Of a stretch of DNA of 64,000 nt, positions 26,330 to 35,830 are shown one piece after another. Position numbers and translations under genes: made by a program. This DNA comes from Chromatiales bacterium (GTDB lineage: Bacteria; Pseudomonadota; Gammaproteobacteria; JAGRGH01). The notes under the pieces are model-generated. The model was not told the DNA's origin. It ran no database searches and worked only from the letters and a program-made list of their open reading frames with translations. Each line of letters begins with the position of its first letter. Position 1 is the stretch's first letter. The stretch lies in NCBI GenBank assembly GCA_020445605.1, contig JAGRGH010000040.1, positions 1 to 64,000 on the forward strand, given 5' to 3'.

Positions 26330-26689
26330 ATGCGCGCGCTGGTACTGGTCGCTCACGGATCACGCCGCGGGGCATCCAACGACGAGGTGCGTGAGCTGGC
26401 CGCGCGACTCGCCGCACAGGCCGGTGCACGTTTCGAACTGGTGCGCGCGGCGTTTCTGGAACTGGCCGAGCCATCGATCCCGGACGGCATCACGCAGTGC
26501 GTGCGCGACGGCGCAGGCGAGGTTGTCGTGCTGCCGTATTTCTTGTCCGCCGGACGCCATGTCGCAACCGACATTCCCGCAGCGGTGGACGAGGCAAGGG
26601 CCGCAAACCCCGACGCAGACATTCGACTTGCGCCGTACCTGGGCCAGTCGGCCGTATTGGCGACCGCGCTGCTGGAACTGGCGGGATAG
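26330..26689 (+). CDS. CbiX/SirB-type sirohydrochlorin chelatase-like protein
   Basis: 119 residues from ATG 26330 (MRALVLVAHGSRRGASN), the size of the short one-domain CbiX forms. The two metal-handling histidines are visible: His9 in LVAHGSR and the His of LPYFLSAGRHVATDIP. The family inserts Co or Fe into sirohydrochlorin for cobalamin or siroheme. No other corrin or siroheme gene is nearby, so the metal is not assigned. TATTAT at 26252-26257 is a likely -10 box. The gene converges on purD, 37 bases away. Confidence 0.85.
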   Translation: MRALVLVAHGSRRGASNDEVRELAARLAAQAGARFELVRAAFLELAEPSIPDGITQCVRDGAGEVVVLPYFLSAGRHVATDIPAAVDEARAANPDADIRLAPYLGQSAVLATALLELAG

Positions 26690-26726
26690 CAGCCGGCCCG
26701 AAGCGAAACCTGGGTTGACCGGAAAC

Positions 26727-28025
26727 TCAGCTCGAATCGGAATCCAGATCGCGTCCGACCGCGCGATGACCAATGTCGGTGCGGTAATAGACCTCGTCCC
26801 AGCGGATCGTCGCGACGCGTTCGTAGGCGGCGACGCGCGCATCCAGGATGCGCTCGCCGAGGGCGGTCACACACAGCACACGGCCACCCGCGGTCAGCAC
26901 CTGGCCGTTGTCGAGCCGCGTACCGGCGTGGAACACCTTGACGCCCGGGCTTTCGGCCTCGTCCAGCCCGGTGATCGGCGCGCCGCTGCGATAGCGTCCG
27001 GGGTAGCCGCCCGCGGCCATCACCACACCCAGCGCCGCGCGTGAATCCCAGCGCGCCTCGACCTGGTCGAGCCGCCCTTCGGTGGCGGCCACGCACAGCT
27101 CGATGAGATCGGACTTCAGCCGCATCATGATCGGCTGCGTTTCCGGGTCGCCGAACCGGCAGTTGAACTCAAGCACCTTCGGCACGCCGGCCGCATCGAT
27201 CATCAGGCCGGCATACAGGAACCCGGTGTACGGTCGACCCTCCGCGGCCATGCCCGCGACGGTCGGCAGCATGACCTCGCGCATGACACGGTCGTGCATC
27301 TCGGCGGTGACGACGGGCGCCGGCGAATACGCGCCCATGCCGCCGGTGTTCGGCCCGCGATCGCCGTCGTCGCGTGCCTTGTGATCCTGCGAACTCGCCA
27401 TTGCCAGGACATGCTCGCCGTCGACCATGACGATGAAGCTGGCTTCCTCGCCGCGCAGGAACTCTTCGATGACGACGCGCTGTCCAGCCGCGCCGAACGC
27501 GCCGCCGTCGAGCATGTCGCGCACCGTGTCCGACGCAACCGCAGGCGACTCGGCAATCACGACACCCTTGCCGGCGGCCAGCCCGTCGGCCTTGATCACG
27601 ACCGGGAACCGCTGATTTTTAAGATAGGCCAGCGCGGGCCCGACCTCCGTGAAGCTCGCATAGGCGGCCGTGGGAATCTTGTGCCGTGCCAGGAAATCCT
27701 TCGAATAGGTCTTCGAGCCCTCGAGTTCAGCCGCGGCCGCCGTCGGACCGAACACCCGCAGCCCCGCTTCGCGGAACCGGTCGACGATGCCGATCACCAG
27801 TGGCGCTTCCGGCCCGACGATGGTCAGGCCCACCGCCTTCTCGCGCGCGAACGCGACCAGCGCATCGAGGTCGTCCGCGTCGATCGGGACATTCGTCAGG
27901 CGCGGTTCGAGCGCGGTCCCGGCGTTGCCCGGCGAGACATACACCGCCTCGGCCTGCGGCGACTGCGCGACGCGCCATGCCAGCGCGTGCTCGCGTCCGC
28001 CACCACCGACGATCAGCACATTCAT
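26727..28025 (-). CDS. purD: Phosphoribosylamine-glycine ligase
   Basis: 432 residues with the GARS architecture: [17 protein letters not shown] at the N-terminus, the ATP-grasp region ([31 protein letters not shown]), GYLYAGLMI-like [10 protein letters not shown] with [12 protein letters not shown], and the C-terminal domain ([14 protein letters not shown]). It makes glycinamide ribonucleotide, the second step of purine synthesis. It is the last gene of a long minus-strand series and starts 5 bases after purH, a normal purHD pair. Confidence 0.97.
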   Translation of the reverse strand: MNVLIVGGGGREHALAWRVAQSPQAEAVYVSPGNAGTALEPRLTNVPIDADDLDALVAFAREKAVGLTIVGPEAPLVIGIVDRFREAGLRVFGPTAAAAELEGSKTYSKDFLARHKIPTAAYASFTEVGPALAYLKNQRFPVVIKADGLAAGKGVVIAESPAVASDTVRDMLDGGAFGAAGQRVVIEEFLRGEEASFIVMVDGEHVLAMASSQDHKARDDGDRGPNTGGMGAYSPAPVVTAEMHDRVMREVMLPTVAGMAAEGRPYTGFLYAGLMIDAAGVPKVLEFNCRFGDPETQPIMMRLKSDLIELCVAATEGRLDQVEARWDSRAALGVVMAAGGYPGRYRSGAPITGLDEAESPGVKVFHAGTRLDNGQVLTAGGRVLCVTALGERILDARVAAYERVATIRWDEVYYRTDIGHRAVGRDLDSDSS

Positions 28026-28030
28026 CGCCG

Positions 28031-29590
28031 TCAGTGCCGGAAGTGGCGCATGCCGGTGAACACCATCGCCATGCCGTGTTCGTTGGCGGCCGTGACGACT
28101 TCCTCATCGCGCATGGAACCACCGGGCTGAATCACCGCGACGATGCCAGCGGCCGCGGCCTGGTCGATCCCGTCGCGAAAGGGAAAGAACGCATCGGAGG
28201 CCATGACGGCACCCTTCACTTCGAGCCCGGCGTGTTCGGCCTTGATTGCGGCGATGCGCGCGCTGTTGACGCGACTCATCTGGCCGGCGCCAACCCCGAT
28301 CGTGCGTCGACCCTTCGCATAGACGATGGCGTTGGATTTGACGAATTTGGCGACCTTCCAGGCGAAGACCAGATCAACGGCCTCGTCCTTGGTTGGTGCG
28401 CGATCGGTCGCCGTGCGCAGACTCTCGCACAGCGAAAGATCGGCGTCCTGAACCAGCAGCCCGCCGTTGACGCGTTTGAAATCCAGCCGTGCGAGCGACT
28501 CGGTCCATTCCCCGGTTTCCAGCAGGCGCACGTTCTTCTTCGCGGCGACGGCCGCGACGGCGCCGGGTTCGATCGCCGGTGCGATGATGACCTCGACGAA
28601 CTGCCGCTCGACGATCGCCTTCGCGGTGGCTTCATCCAGCGGCCGGTTGAACGCGATGATCCCGCCGAAGGCCGATTCCGGATCGGTTTCGAACGCCAGA
28701 TCGTAGGCCCTGGCGATTTCGTCGGCCTCCGCGACTCCGCATGGATTGGCGTGTTTCACGATCACGCAGCACGGGCTCTCGAACTGCTTCACGCATTCGA
28801 GTGCGGCATCGGCGTCGGCGATGTTGTTGTAGGAGAGTTCCTTGCCCTGCAGCTGGCGTGCGGTTGCGATGCCGATCTCGGCCGGACTGTGTTCCCGATA
28901 GAACGCCGCGCCCTGATGCGGATTCTCGCCATAGCGCATCGGCTGGACGCGGACATACTGCAACGACAGGGTGCGCGGCAGATTGGTTGCCGGGGCCTTC
29001 CCGTCGTCGAGCGAGCCGAGCCAGTTTGCGATCGCGCCGTCATAGCGCCCGGTGTGTTCGAACGCGCGTGTTGCGAGGTCCAGACGCAATGCGTCGTCCA
29101 GCGCACCAGCATGCGCATCCATTGAATCCAGCACGCGCGCGTAGTCGGATGGATCGACGACCACTCCGACGCTGGCATGGTTCTTCGCGGCCGCGCGCAG
29201 CAGGGTCGGCCCGCCGATGTCGATGTTCTCGATGGCATCGGCGAATTCGCACGCCGGATTCGCCACGGTGGATTCGAACGGATACAGGTTCACGACCACC
29301 AGATCGATCGGCGCAATGCCATGCTCGCGCATGACCGCATCGTCGATGCCGCGCCGCCCCAGAATCCCGCCATGCACGCGCGGATGCAGGGTCTTCACGC
29401 GACCGTCCATCATCTCGGGGAAGCCCGTGTGCTCGGAGACGTCGGTCACCTCGACGCCTGCTTCCCTCAGCAGACGCGCGGTGCCGCCGGTCGAGAGGAT
29501 CGCCACGCCACGACCAGCCAGCGCTTGCGCGAAGTCGGCGATCCCGGTCTTGTCCGATACGCTGATGAGCGCGCGCTGAATTCGGTTCAC
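28031..29590 (-). CDS. purH: Bifunctional AICAR transformylase/IMP cyclohydrolase
   Basis: 519 residues, full length. The IMP cyclohydrolase domain (MGS-like) fills about 1-195 ([42 protein letters not shown]). The transformylase domain fills the rest ([61 protein letters not shown]). It performs the last two steps of IMP synthesis. It lies 80 bases after fis and 5 bases before purD. Confidence 0.98.
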   Translation of the reverse strand: MNRIQRALISVSDKTGIADFAQALAGRGVAILSTGGTARLLREAGVEVTDVSEHTGFPEMMDGRVKTLHPRVHGGILGRRGIDDAVMREHGIAPIDLVVVNLYPFESTVANPACEFADAIENIDIGGPTLLRAAAKNHASVGVVVDPSDYARVLDSMDAHAGALDDALRLDLATRAFEHTGRYDGAIANWLGSLDDGKAPATNLPRTLSLQYVRVQPMRYGENPHQGAAFYREHSPAEIGIATARQLQGKELSYNNIADADAALECVKQFESPCCVIVKHANPCGVAEADEIARAYDLAFETDPESAFGGIIAFNRPLDEATAKAIVERQFVEVIIAPAIEPGAVAAVAAKKNVRLLETGEWTESLARLDFKRVNGGLLVQDADLSLCESLRTATDRAPTKDEAVDLVFAWKVAKFVKSNAIVYAKGRRTIGVGAGQMSRVNSARIAAIKAEHAGLEVKGAVMASDAFFPFRDGIDQAAAAGIVAVIQPGGSMRDEEVVTAANEHGMAMVFTGMRHFRH

Positions 29591-29670
29591 GCGGAGGTCT
29601 CCAAGGGTTCGATGAAGATTGCCTGATGTCGCTACCAGGCGCGTTGCGCGGGGCGTCGATCAGCGCCTGA

Positions 29671-29961
29671 TCAAATCAGATTCCACTGGCGCAGCTTTTT
29701 GCGCAGCGTCGCACGACTCATGCCCAGCACCTCCGCGGCCCGACACTGATTGCCGCCACAATGCTGCATGACCGATTCCAGCAGCGGCTGCTCGACCTGA
29801 CTGAGCAGCAGCTGATACAGACCGCTCGGCGGTTCGCCGTTGAGGCGGTCGAGATAGTGGTCGATCGCATCGCGCACACATTCACGCAGCGGTTCCGAAC
29901 GCTTGTGCGCGGAAACCGCCAGATCGATATCCGTTTTGACTGTTGATGACTCCACGGTCAT
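29671..29961 (-). CDS. fis: DNA-binding protein Fis
   Basis: 96 residues from ATG 29961, close to the 98 of E. coli Fis. The C-terminal helix-turn-helix is clear (MQHCGGNQCRAAEVLGMSRATLRKKL). The N-terminal half contains the LREC..AIDHYLDRL dimer helices. Fis bends DNA and controls rRNA promoters and chromosome structure. It follows dusB as in most Gammaproteobacteria, but its first 80 bases overlap the end of dusB in another frame. Confidence 0.95.
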   Translation of the reverse strand: MTVESSTVKTDIDLAVSAHKRSEPLRECVRDAIDHYLDRLNGEPPSGLYQLLLSQVEQPLLESVMQHCGGNQCRAAEVLGMSRATLRKKLRQWNLI

Positions 29962-30943
29962 CGGCCCCCTCTGCGCCACAAGTCGGTGGAAAACACGCGC
30001 GTACGGCCGCGTATTGCGCGTTGGCGGTTTCAAGTTCATTGATTGCGGCGCGCGTCGCGCGACCGTCCGGCCGGCCCGCCAGGTACCAGCCGATATGTTT
30101 GCGTGCGATCCGCACGCCCTGCGCCTCGCCGTAGAAATCGTACAGCGCGAGCAGATGTTCGCACAGCCATGCGCCGATTTCCGCGGGCTGCGGCTCCGCG
30201 GCCGACGCGCCCGTTTCGAGCGCCCGCGCGATCGCGCCGGGCAGCCACGGCTGCCCCTGTGCCGCGCGGCCAATCATGATAGCGTCGGCGCCGGTTTCAT
30301 GCAGTACCCGCCGCGCGGTCTGCAATGAATCAATGTCGCCGTTGGCGATGACCGGAATCGCGACCGCCTGCTTGACCGCCGCGATCGTTGCATACTCCGC
30401 CGCGCCGCCAAACGCGCAGGCACGCGTGCGACCGTGCACCGCAATGGCGCGCACGCCGGCGGACTCCGCAATCCGCGCGATCGCCACCGCGTTGCGGCGG
30501 GACGGGTCCGGACCGCTGCGAATCTTCAGCGTGACGGGCACGTCGACCGCGTGCACGACCGCATCGAGAATCTCCGCGACACGCTGCTCGTCCGACATCA
30601 GTGCGGAACCGGCGGCGACGCGACAGACCTTCTTCGCCGGGCAGCCCATGTTGATGTCGATGATCTCGGCGCCGTAGTCGACATTTTCGCGCGCGCAGTC
30701 GGCCATCAGCCGCGGATCGGCCCCGGCGATCTGCACCGCGATGGGGCCGGGCTCGCCGCGATGATCGCGACGCAGCCGGCTCTTGCGGGTTTCGGCGAGC
30801 AGCGGATTCGCGCTGACCATTTCGCTCACCGCGAGTCCGACGCCGAGCCGCCGGCACAGTTGTCTGAACGGCCGGTCCGTCACGCCCGCCATCGGTGCGA
30901 GCACGACGCGATTCACAATCTCGATCGGGCCGATGTTCCACAC
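29882..30943 (-). CDS. dusB: tRNA-dihydrouridine synthase B
   Basis: 353 residues. FMN-binding TIM barrel with the catalytic Cys101 in DINMGCPAKKV, the N-terminal LAPMAGVTDRPFRQLC and the late GADAIMIGRAAQGQPWL. It reduces specific uridines in tRNA. E. coli DusB has 321 residues; here the frame continues past the usual end, so about the last 26 residues are encoded by bases that also encode Fis. It starts 4 bases after the DUF3426 gene. Confidence 0.95.
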   Translation of the reverse strand: MWNIGPIEIVNRVVLAPMAGVTDRPFRQLCRRLGVGLAVSEMVSANPLLAETRKSRLRRDHRGEPGPIAVQIAGADPRLMADCARENVDYGAEIIDINMGCPAKKVCRVAAGSALMSDEQRVAEILDAVVHAVDVPVTLKIRSGPDPSRRNAVAIARIAESAGVRAIAVHGRTRACAFGGAAEYATIAAVKQAVAIPVIANGDIDSLQTARRVLHETGADAIMIGRAAQGQPWLPGAIARALETGASAAEPQPAEIGAWLCEHLLALYDFYGEAQGVRIARKHIGWYLAGRPDGRATRAAINELETANAQYAAVRACFPPTCGAEGADDRGVINSQNGYRSGGFRAQAFGTAA

Positions 30944-30947
30944 GGGA

Positions 30948-31865
30948 TTACAGCAGGTCGATCTGAAAACCGGATGCGCGGGCGTCCGGTCGGATGATGT
31001 CCAGGCGCATGGGCATGCGCCCGGCTGGTTCGATCATCGCGGCCGCCACCGCGTATTCACCGGGCTCGAACACGCGACGCGCGAGCACCTGTCCGCCGGC
31101 CGCCATCAGGGCGAGCTGCACGCGCGGCGCGGGCTGCGCGAAGTCCGCGGTGTTCACGACCGTCAGGGTCACCTGCAGCGCGTCGGCCCGATCCGGGTCC
31201 TGCTGCACCTCGCGCGAAATCACCGCGAGCAGCGCCGGATCGCGACGCGGCGGCACGCTGCACGGCGCGATGCGGCAGAACGGTTCGAGCACGAGTCGGC
31301 TCAGCGGATAACGGTCGACGAAGGCCGGATCGGCCAGCATGAACTGCAATGCCAGCGTGACCGTGGCGATCACCGCACCGACCGACCACAGCGCGAGCCC
31401 CGTGGACGGGCGCCGCGTGGCGGGCCGGGCGTGGCGCGCGGGCGAGTGGCCGGGCGCGGCCCGCAAAACGGCCCGCAGCGTATCCGGGTCGAGCGAATCG
31501 GGCGATTCCGCCGGGCCGCTGGACGGCGCGTCGGCATCCAGATCGAACGCCGCCTGGCGCCGGGAATCGGCCGGGGCAGACGCGTCCGCCGGCCGTCGAT
31601 CGGCGTCCCAGTGCAGGGGATCACTGCGGGGCGGCGATTCAACGCCCGCATCGTCGTCCGGCCGCATAACCGGTTCGGCCTCGGACCACTCCGGCAGGAT
31701 CGTCTTGGGATTCAGCGGATCGTCGTCATCGCGTTCGACCTTGAGTCCGTCGAGCGCATTGAACACCTCGCGACAGCGCCCGCAGCGCACCAGCCCCTGC
31801 GCGGCCTCGATATGCTCGGGGCGCAGCCGAAACCAGACATGGCAGGCGGGACACTGGGTCAGCAT
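30948..31865 (-). CDS. Zinc-ribbon and DUF3426 membrane protein
   Basis: 305 residues from ATG 31865, one base after the prmA stop. An N-terminal MJ0042-type zinc ribbon has Cys5, Cys8, Cys28 and Cys31 (CPACHVWF, CGRC). A long acidic, probably disordered linker follows, then one TM segment (about 160-185, TGLALWSVGAVIATVTLALQ) and a periplasmic DUF3426 domain. The family is conserved between prmA and dusB in many proteobacteria, and its function is not established. Confidence 0.88.
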   Translation of the reverse strand: MLTQCPACHVWFRLRPEHIEAAQGLVRCGRCREVFNALDGLKVERDDDDPLNPKTILPEWSEAEPVMRPDDDAGVESPPRSDPLHWDADRRPADASAPADSRRQAAFDLDADAPSSGPAESPDSLDPDTLRAVLRAAPGHSPARHARPATRRPSTGLALWSVGAVIATVTLALQFMLADPAFVDRYPLSRLVLEPFCRIAPCSVPPRRDPALLAVISREVQQDPDRADALQVTLTVVNTADFAQPAPRVQLALMAAGGQVLARRVFEPGEYAVAAAMIEPAGRMPMRLDIIRPDARASGFQIDLL

Positions 31866-31866
31866 G

Positions 31867-32742
31867 TCAGCCGCACCGGCCGGCGAGGCGTACCCAGCCG
31901 CCGCGTTCGGCCGGCGGATCGAAACGGATCGCATGCGCGTAGGCCGTCATCACGGCGTCGGCCTGTTCGGCCAGCACGCCGGACAGCGCGATGCGCCCGC
32001 CAGCGGCGAGACGCTCGATCAGCGCGGCTGCGTGTTCGACCAGGGGACCGGCAAGTACGTTGGCCACGATGACATCGTAACGCGCCGCCGGCAGCACGTC
32101 GCTGGCCGTCACGCGCGCGGCGCAGCCATTGGCGGCGGCGTTCAGTCGGGTGGCCTCGAGCGCCTGCGGGTCGATGTCCACGGCCATTGCCGCCGCGGCA
32201 CCGAGCTTCAGGGCCGCGATGGAGAGAATGCCGGAGCCGCAGCCAAAATCGAGCAGTCGCTCGCCGCCGTCGATCGCGCCGTCCAGCCATGCCAGACACA
32301 AGGCCGTGGTCTCGTGGGTGCCGGTGCCGAACGCCAGCCCCGGGTCCAGTCGCACGCAGACCGCGTCCGGGTCGTCGGGTCGCTCCGCGGCATGCGGCAG
32401 CACCCACAGCCGGCGGCCGAAACGCATCGGTCGAAAGTGCGCCAGCCATTCGCGCGTCCACTCGCGTTCGGCCAGCGGCGCGAACCGCAGTGACTGGGCG
32501 GTTGCGGCGCCGAGCATCGCGGCGACGGCCTCGGCGATGCGCCCGGCGCTTTCGGTTGCTTCAAACAGTGCCGTGATCCGCGCGCTCGGCCACAGCGGTG
32601 TCGCGCCTGGTGGTGGTTCGAACAGCGGATCGTCCGCGGCGTCGCGCAGGGTGATGGCAAGCGCACCGATTGCCTCGAAGCAGGCCTCGGTGCCGGTCAC
32701 CGCCTCCCGGCTGACTTCGAGCGAGACCTCGAGCCAGTCCAT
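31867..32742 (-). CDS. prmA: Ribosomal protein L11 methyltransferase
   Basis: 291 residues from ATG 32742, whose A is the last base of the accC stop (TAATG). The PrmA signatures are [14 protein letters not shown], the SAM loop LLDFGCGSGILSIAALKLGA and the NPPY-like NVLAG motif (DVIVANVLAGPL). PGLAFGTGTHETT is diagnostic. It trimethylates L11. A longer reading upstream is a shadow of accC. Confidence 0.96.
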   Translation of the reverse strand: MDWLEVSLEVSREAVTGTEACFEAIGALAITLRDAADDPLFEPPPGATPLWPSARITALFEATESAGRIAEAVAAMLGAATAQSLRFAPLAEREWTREWLAHFRPMRFGRRLWVLPHAAERPDDPDAVCVRLDPGLAFGTGTHETTALCLAWLDGAIDGGERLLDFGCGSGILSIAALKLGAAAAMAVDIDPQALEATRLNAAANGCAARVTASDVLPAARYDVIVANVLAGPLVEHAAALIERLAAGGRIALSGVLAEQADAVMTAYAHAIRFDPPAERGGWVRLAGRCG

Positions 32743-34082
32743 TACGCGCCGAGCAGCTTCTCCAGATAGTGGATGTTCACGCCACCCTTGATGAAACCGG
32801 AGTCGCGCATGATGCGCTGGTGCAGGGGCGTGTTGGTCTTGATCCCGTCGATGACGAGTTCGGACAGCGCCTGACGCATGCGCGCCAGCGCAGTTTCGCG
32901 GTCGCGGCCGTGCACGATGAGCTTGCCGATCATCGAGTCGTAGTAGGGCGGAACGACGTAACCGTTGTAGATGTGGCTGTCGACCCGCACCCCCGGTCCG
33001 CCCGGCGGGTGGAACTGGCGGATCGTGCCCGGCGAGGGCATGAAGGTCTCGGGATCCTCGGCGTTGATGCGGCACTCGATCGCGTGGCCGCGCATGCGCA
33101 GGTCCTCCTGACGGATCGACAGCGGCTCGCCGCTGGCGATCAGCAACTGCTCGCGCACGATGTCCACGCCCGTGACGAATTCGGTGACGGGGTGCTCGAC
33201 CTGGACGCGCGTGTTCATTTCAATGAAATAGAACTCGCCGTCCTGGAACAGGAACTCGAAGGTGCCCGCGCCGCGGTAGCCGATCTGCCGGCAGGCCTCT
33301 GCGCAGCGTTCGCCGATGCGGGTGCGGGTGGCCTCGTCGAGTCCGGGCGCCGGCGCCTCCTCGACGACCTTCTGGTGGCGCCGCTGCATGGAACAGTCAC
33401 GCTCGCCCAGATGTACGGCGTTGCCGTGCGTGTCGGCCAGCAACTGGATCTCGACGTGCCGCGGGTGATCCAGGAACTTCTCCATGTACACGGTCGCATT
33501 GCCGAACGCGGCATGCGCCTCGGCGCGGGTCAGCGCGATGGCGTTCAGCAGCGTCGCCTCGGAATTCACCACACGCATGCCGCGGCCGCCGCCGCCGCCG
33601 GCGGCCTTGATGATCACCGGATAGCCGATCGTGCGGCCGATGCGCAGGCTCTCGTCCGGATCATCGCCCAGCGGACCGTCGGAACCGGGCACGCAGGGCA
33701 CGCCGGATTCGCGCATCGCCCGGATCGCGGCGACCTTGTCGCCCATGAGGCGGATGGTGTCCGGCCGCGGGCCGACGAACACGAAGCCGCTGGATTCCAC
33801 ACGTTCGGCGAAATCGGCGTTCTCCGACAGGAACCCGTAGCCCGGGTGGATTGCCACCGAGTCGGTCAGTTCCGCGGCGCTGATCAGCGCCGGGACGTTC
33901 AGATAGCTGTCGGCCGCGCGCGCCGGACCCACGCAGACCGACTCGTCTGCGAGCCGCACGTGCATGAGATTGCGGTCGACATCGGAATGCACCGACACCG
34001 ACTTGATGCCGAGTTCACGACAGGCGCGCAGGATACGCAGCGCAATCTCGCCGCGATTTGCGATCAGGACTTTTTCGAGCAT
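32742..34082 (-). CDS. accC: Acetyl-CoA carboxylase, biotin carboxylase subunit
   Basis: 446 residues, family length. ATP-grasp enzyme with [17 protein letters not shown], the Gly-rich loop [30 protein letters not shown], the [14 protein letters not shown] active-site segment and the [13 protein letters not shown] domain C. It carboxylates the biotin carried by AccB for malonyl-CoA synthesis. It follows accB by 26 bases and overlaps prmA by one base. Confidence 0.98.
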   Translation of the reverse strand: MLEKVLIANRGEIALRILRACRELGIKSVSVHSDVDRNLMHVRLADESVCVGPARAADSYLNVPALISAAELTDSVAIHPGYGFLSENADFAERVESSGFVFVGPRPDTIRLMGDKVAAIRAMRESGVPCVPGSDGPLGDDPDESLRIGRTIGYPVIIKAAGGGGGRGMRVVNSEATLLNAIALTRAEAHAAFGNATVYMEKFLDHPRHVEIQLLADTHGNAVHLGERDCSMQRRHQKVVEEAPAPGLDEATRTRIGERCAEACRQIGYRGAGTFEFLFQDGEFYFIEMNTRVQVEHPVTEFVTGVDIVREQLLIASGEPLSIRQEDLRMRGHAIECRINAEDPETFMPSPGTIRQFHPPGGPGVRVDSHIYNGYVVPPYYDSMIGKLIVHGRDRETALARMRQALSELVIDGIKTNTPLHQRIMRDSGFIKGGVNIHYLEKLLGA

Positions 34083-34108
34083 GGGCCGTTACCGGGCGCG
34101 CTGGCGCC

Positions 34109-34585
34109 TCAGTCGATGTAAAACAGGACCTGGTCGTACTCGACCGGCTGGGCGTTTTCCACGCAGATCTCCGTAATCACACCCGCGCGATCGGCGGTGA
34201 TCTGGTTGAGGATCTTCATCGCCTCGATGATGCAGAGCGTGTCACCGGCCGACACCCGCTGGCCGACCTCGATGAACGGTTTGGCGCCGGGTGACGGCGC
34301 CGCGTAGTAGGTGCCGACCATCGGCGAAGTCACCGGGTCGCCATCGTGCACCGGCGCGGCGGGTTCGCTCGATGTGCTGGCACCGGCGCCCGAGGCCGCC
34401 GGCGCGGGCTGCGCCCCGGGCATTCCGCCCATGGGAATGGGCCAGGGCGCGGCAAAGCCCATCGGCGGGGCGCTGGTCGAATTGCGCGAGATGCGGATGG
34501 ACTCCTCGCCCTCGTGGATCTCGATCTCGGCGACGTTGGATTCGTCCAACAGCTCGATCAGTTTCTTGACCTTGCGAATATCCAT
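34109..34585 (-). CDS. accB: Acetyl-CoA carboxylase, biotin carboxyl carrier protein
   Basis: 158 residues from ATG 34585 ([18 protein letters not shown]). An Ala/Pro-rich linker joins the N-terminal helix to the biotinyl domain, with the biotinylated Lys124 in [12 protein letters not shown]. The protruding thumb sequence ([18 protein letters not shown]) is kept. It is followed 26 bases later by accC, the conserved accBC operon. Confidence 0.97.
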   Translation of the reverse strand: MDIRKVKKLIELLDESNVAEIEIHEGEESIRISRNSTSAPPMGFAAPWPIPMGGMPGAQPAPAASGAGASTSSEPAAPVHDGDPVTSPMVGTYYAAPSPGAKPFIEVGQRVSAGDTLCIIEAMKILNQITADRAGVITEICVENAQPVEYDQVLFYID

Positions 34586-34619
34586 CGGCACAAAGGTTCT
34601 CGTCTGGTTGGGTTGTGCT

Positions 34620-35066
34620 TCAGCCGGCGGCCGACAGGCGGTTGAGCGCCGCGGCAAGCGCCAGCTCGTAGCCGGCCGCCCCGAGGCCGGAGATCACACC
34701 GACGGCGATGTCGGACAGGTACGAGCGGTGGCGAAACGCCTCGCGCGCGAACACGTTCGACAGGTGCACCTCGATGAACGGCAGCGCGGTGGCGGCGAAC
34801 GCATCGCGCAGGGCGATCGAGGTGTGCGTGAACGCCCCGGGATTGATGATCACGAACCGGCAGCCCCGGGCCGGTGCGGTCTGGATGCGCCCGACCAGCT
34901 CATGCTCGGCGTTGGACTGAAAGCTGTCGAGTTCGAAGCCGGCTTCCGCAGCCAGTCCGGCGAGCCGCGCGTCGATTTCGGCCAGGGTCGTGCGGCCGTA
35001 GATTTCGGGCTCGCGGGTGCCGAGCAGGTTCAGGTTCGGACCATGCAGGACGAGAATCGAGGCCAC
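34620..35066 (-). CDS. aroQ: Type II 3-dehydroquinate dehydratase
   Basis: 148 residues from GTG 35066 ([25 protein letters not shown]). The catalytic Tyr lies in the REPEIYG loop, with the NPGAFTHTS and the [15 protein letters not shown] motifs. It dehydrates 3-dehydroquinate in the shikimate pathway. The 23 residues upstream of the GTG are proline- and arginine-rich and look untranslated. It leads the accBC group and lies 163 bases after the TlpA-like gene, a gap that probably holds a promoter. Confidence 0.96.
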   Translation of the reverse strand: MASILVLHGPNLNLLGTREPEIYGRTTLAEIDARLAGLAAEAGFELDSFQSNAEHELVGRIQTAPARGCRFVIINPGAFTHTSIALRDAFAATALPFIEVHLSNVFAREAFRHRSYLSDIAVGVISGLGAAGYELALAAALNRLSAAG

Positions 35067-35229
35067 TGGACTGGTGCTTCTCGCTGGAGGTTGCCGGGGG
35101 TTGGGCGCCGCTTGGCACCGCGCGCCCATCATGACCGGGCACCAGCGCCATGTCCAGTTGTTTACATGCAGTTTTTCGACATTTGCGCGACATTCCCTGC
35201 CGGATCGCGCACCAACTGAACCGCCGCCG

Positions 35230-35787
35230 CTATAGCAGGGGCTTGATCACGGCCTCCGCTTCGGCGTGCTGGACGAGCCCCGAGAACACCCGTTTGAGCC
35301 TTCCGTCGCGATCGAAGACCACGGTATAGGGCAGCCCGCCGTATTCGTTGCCGAACGCACGCGCCAGCTCCGAGCCCGCTTCATCGCCGAGCAGGATCGG
35401 GTAGCTGATCCCGTAGCGGGAGACGAACTCGCGGACCGCCTGCTCGTCATCGGTCGCGATCCCGACGAACTGCAGGCCGGCCGCGCCGTACTGGTTCTGC
35501 AGGTCGACGAAGCCCGGAATTTCCGCGCGGCACGGCGGGCACCAGGTCGCCCAGAAATTCACCACCAGCACCTTGCCGCGCCACTCGCGCGCGTCGCGCT
35601 CGCGGCCTTCGAGGTCGAGAAACCGAAATTCCGCGACCTGTTCGACCGGCTTGGGCTGCACCAGCGTGCGCATCTCCGGCGCCGGCGGCGGTACGGCCGG
35701 ACGCAGGTACAGGCCGGCCGCGACCCCGGCGGCCACGCCGAGCGCCGCAATCGCGGCGATCGCCAGACCGCGGCCCGGCGCGTTCAA
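35230..35787 (-). CDS. TlpA/ResA-type thioredoxin-like protein
   Basis: 185 residues. A single N-terminal membrane anchor (about 7-28, [21 protein letters not shown]) holds a periplasmic thioredoxin domain with the CPPC active site at Cys83-Cys86 ([13 protein letters not shown]) and the cis-Pro segment [14 protein letters not shown]. Such proteins reduce disulfides, often in cytochrome c maturation, and take electrons from DsbD or CcdA. The gene follows dsbD by 43 bases, so DsbD is its probable reductant. Confidence 0.9.
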   Translation of the reverse strand: MNAPGRGLAIAAIAALGVAAGVAAGLYLRPAVPPPAPEMRTLVQPKPVEQVAEFRFLDLEGRERDAREWRGKVLVVNFWATWCPPCRAEIPGFVDLQNQYGAAGLQFVGIATDDEQAVREFVSRYGISYPILLGDEAGSELARAFGNEYGGLPYTVVFDRDGRLKRVFSGLVQHAEAEAVIKPLL

Positions 35788-35830
35788 CGCCGGGTCGACC
35801 GCGGGATCGACAGGCAGCGGGACACGCGCG

